Shown one piece after another: positions 62,884 through 64,000 of a stretch of 64,000 nt of DNA. Under the pieces are notes generated by a model, which made no database searches, had not been told where the DNA came from, and worked only from the letters and a program-made list of their open reading frames with translations. The position numbers were made by a program, and so were the translations under genes. The DNA is taken from contig NZ_CP129963.1 in the NCBI RefSeq assembly GCF_030503615.1, forward strand, positions 2,294,001-2,358,000, given 5' to 3'. The stretch comes from Sphingobacterium sp. BN32 (lineage in GTDB: Bacteria; Bacteroidota; Bacteroidia; Sphingobacteriales; Sphingobacteriaceae). Position 1 is the stretch's first letter. Each line of letters starts with the position of its first letter.

Positions 62884-64000
62884 CTACGGTTAATGATCGA
62901 AGCGCCAATACCGCAATGTAAACAGCGCTTTTTTCCGCAATAAGAGCTTCGCAATTGCAAGACAGCCTGACTATCCAATGCGGATTCTAGAGGTAACCCT
63001 AAACTCTTGAAAGGGCGTACTAGCTTATTCTTCTCAACCGGCATGTGCTCTAACCATTCCAAAGAACGATTGACTAAACGACCATTGCCGACATACTTTC
63101 CATACGAAAATAAAATTAACGCAAAACTATTGATCACCAGCAGCTGAAAAAACTCCTTTGATATTGATGTGCTATGACCAACCGACTCCTTTTCAAAATG
63201 ATAATGATTTGACCAGAATTCAGGAATCTCTAAATTATCTACAAAATATTTTATTTCGTCCAACGATTCTGTCGTTGTTATCCACGAGAACCAAGAAGAT
63301 TGATGTGTATAAAGAGAAGCGAGTTGAGCTAGTTTAAAAGTGGGAAAATTTGCCGGACGCATCCGCATGAATTTCCATTGATATGGAGATAGACTTTCTA
63401 ATCCATGTAGCTTTTCGATATAGGCGTACTCTTTCTTTAAGTCCTGTACGTAGCTTTCTCTTTCTGAGGCATTTTGTAGGAAGCCCGCTTGACCGAAGAA
63501 CAATGCATGAACCAACCGAGGCTGGTGAGCGAATTTCTTCAGTAGTTTTAGATTCAGTAGCCTACTCAGTGCTTTAAACTGCTCTTTGTTTACCTTCATT
63601 CCAAATGCAGAAGCTATGAGAATCAGCGTCACCCTTTCCCAATCACCTTGCGTCTCTTTGAGAAGTACTTTCACGTGCTCATAGCGAACCTCTAAACGCT
63701 CGACAACAGCCCGTTGCAGTACCTGCAGTTTGATGTGCTTAGGCACATTCTTAATATCATAAGCGCAAGGGATAGGATTTATATTCTGCAACAAGGTGTT
63801 TGCTTTCCATACAATTTCGGGCTCGATTAATTCCTTGAGATTCAAGCTAGGCAACAAGGAACCATCTGCTAAATAACAAGGGTCCTCCCCTTCCCAAATC
63901 ACATGTAATATGACTGAATTGTATGCGGGATTTTCTTGATGGCCATGAATATACCAGTCTTTTGCTGACACATGCACTTCTACATTTCCTGAGATGTAGA
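62880..64000 (-). CDS. DUF2851 protein (5' end outside the window)
   Basis: The frame remains open to the window edge, so the visible 373 residues are the C-terminal part of a longer protein. YISGNVEVHVSAKDWYIHGHQ at the right edge matches the conserved early region of DUF2851, placing the true start roughly 50-60 codons further on. No catalytic motif is obvious. The C-terminus has a small cysteine cluster (SYCGKKRCLHCGIG) that could bind a metal. DUF2851 is common in Bacteroidota and its role is unknown. It ends convergently against the ankyrin gene. Confidence 0.78.
   Translation of the reverse strand, partial: YISGNVEVHVSAKDWYIHGHQENPAYNSVILHVIWEGEDPCYLADGSLLPSLNLKELIEPEIVWKANTLLQNINPIPCAYDIKNVPKHIKLQVLQRAVVERLEVRYEHVKVLLKETQGDWERVTLILIASAFGMKVNKEQFKALSRLLNLKLLKKFAHQPRLVHALFFGQAGFLQNASERESYVQDLKKEYAYIEKLHGLESLSPYQWKFMRMRPANFPTFKLAQLASLYTHQSSWFSWITTTESLDEIKYFVDNLEIPEFWSNHYHFEKESVGHSTSISKEFFQLLVINSFALILFSYGKYVGNGRLVNRSLEWLEHMPVEKNKLVRPFKSLGLPLESALDSQAVLQLRSSYCGKKRCLHCGIGASIINRS

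Overview
The window looks like a chromosomal segment of a Sphingobacteriaceae bacterium (Bacteroidota), most likely Sphingobacterium or a close relative. The evidence is SusC/SusD and TonB-receptor/DUF4249 pairs, families largely confined to Bacteroidota (DUF4302, DUF4783, DUF4199, Peptidase_Mx1-type lipoprotein), TAnnTTTG -7 promoter boxes, few Shine-Dalgarno sites and moderate-to-low GC. I see no rRNA, tRNA, CRISPR array, transposase or phage gene.

Layout. 1-7 kb: the 3' part of a Nudix hydrolase gene, an NhaC-type antiporter, an AGCS symporter, a candidate 29-residue hydrophobic peptide gene, two convergent lipoproteins and an ECF sigma factor. 7-16 kb: a leftward outer-membrane uptake operon (FecR-like fragment, SusC, SusD, Mx1-type metallopeptidase lipoprotein, two DUF4302 lipoproteins). 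16-25 kb: an ABC-F protein with one degenerate ATP site, a small AAA ATPase, two GNAT acetyltransferases and an ABC exporter whose permease is fused to an M1 peptidase. 25-33 kb: M48 lipoprotein, plsY, nadC, DUF4783 protein, gpmI, a lipoprotein, TerC, apt, a helix-hairpin-helix protein and a polysaccharide deacetylase. 33-42 kb: DUF4249/TonB receptor pair, a secreted esterase, two exported proteins of unknown role and a large FAD/Fe-S dehydrogenase. 42-51 kb: an Lrp regulator with a DMT transporter, and a glycogen operon (GH31, glgB, glgA, glgC). 51-60 kb: queA, ispD, a 50-residue membrane protein, an MBL hydrolase, two GT2 glycosyltransferases, DUF4199 protein, an acidic protein, a dihydroorotase homologue lacking metal ligands, and ubiX. 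60-64 kb: a LacI regulator, a non-coding stretch with two leftward terminators, an ankyrin protein and a partial DUF2851 gene.

How the genes work together. The SusC/SusD operon should import an oligomer across the outer membrane, with the metallopeptidase and DUF4302 lipoproteins acting on or binding the ligand at the surface. The glycogen operon covers ADP-glucose synthesis, polymerisation, branching and probably alpha-glucan hydrolysis. The ABC ATPase and permease-peptidase overlap and form one transporter.

Beyond ordinary genes, the strongest unexplained signals are a dispersed composite intergenic repeat at four loci, a recurring -7 box placed 4-6 nt before the start codon (suggesting leaderless mRNAs), the rearranged sigma/FecR parts around the SusC/SusD operon, the inactive-looking dihydroorotase, and two possible small RNAs.
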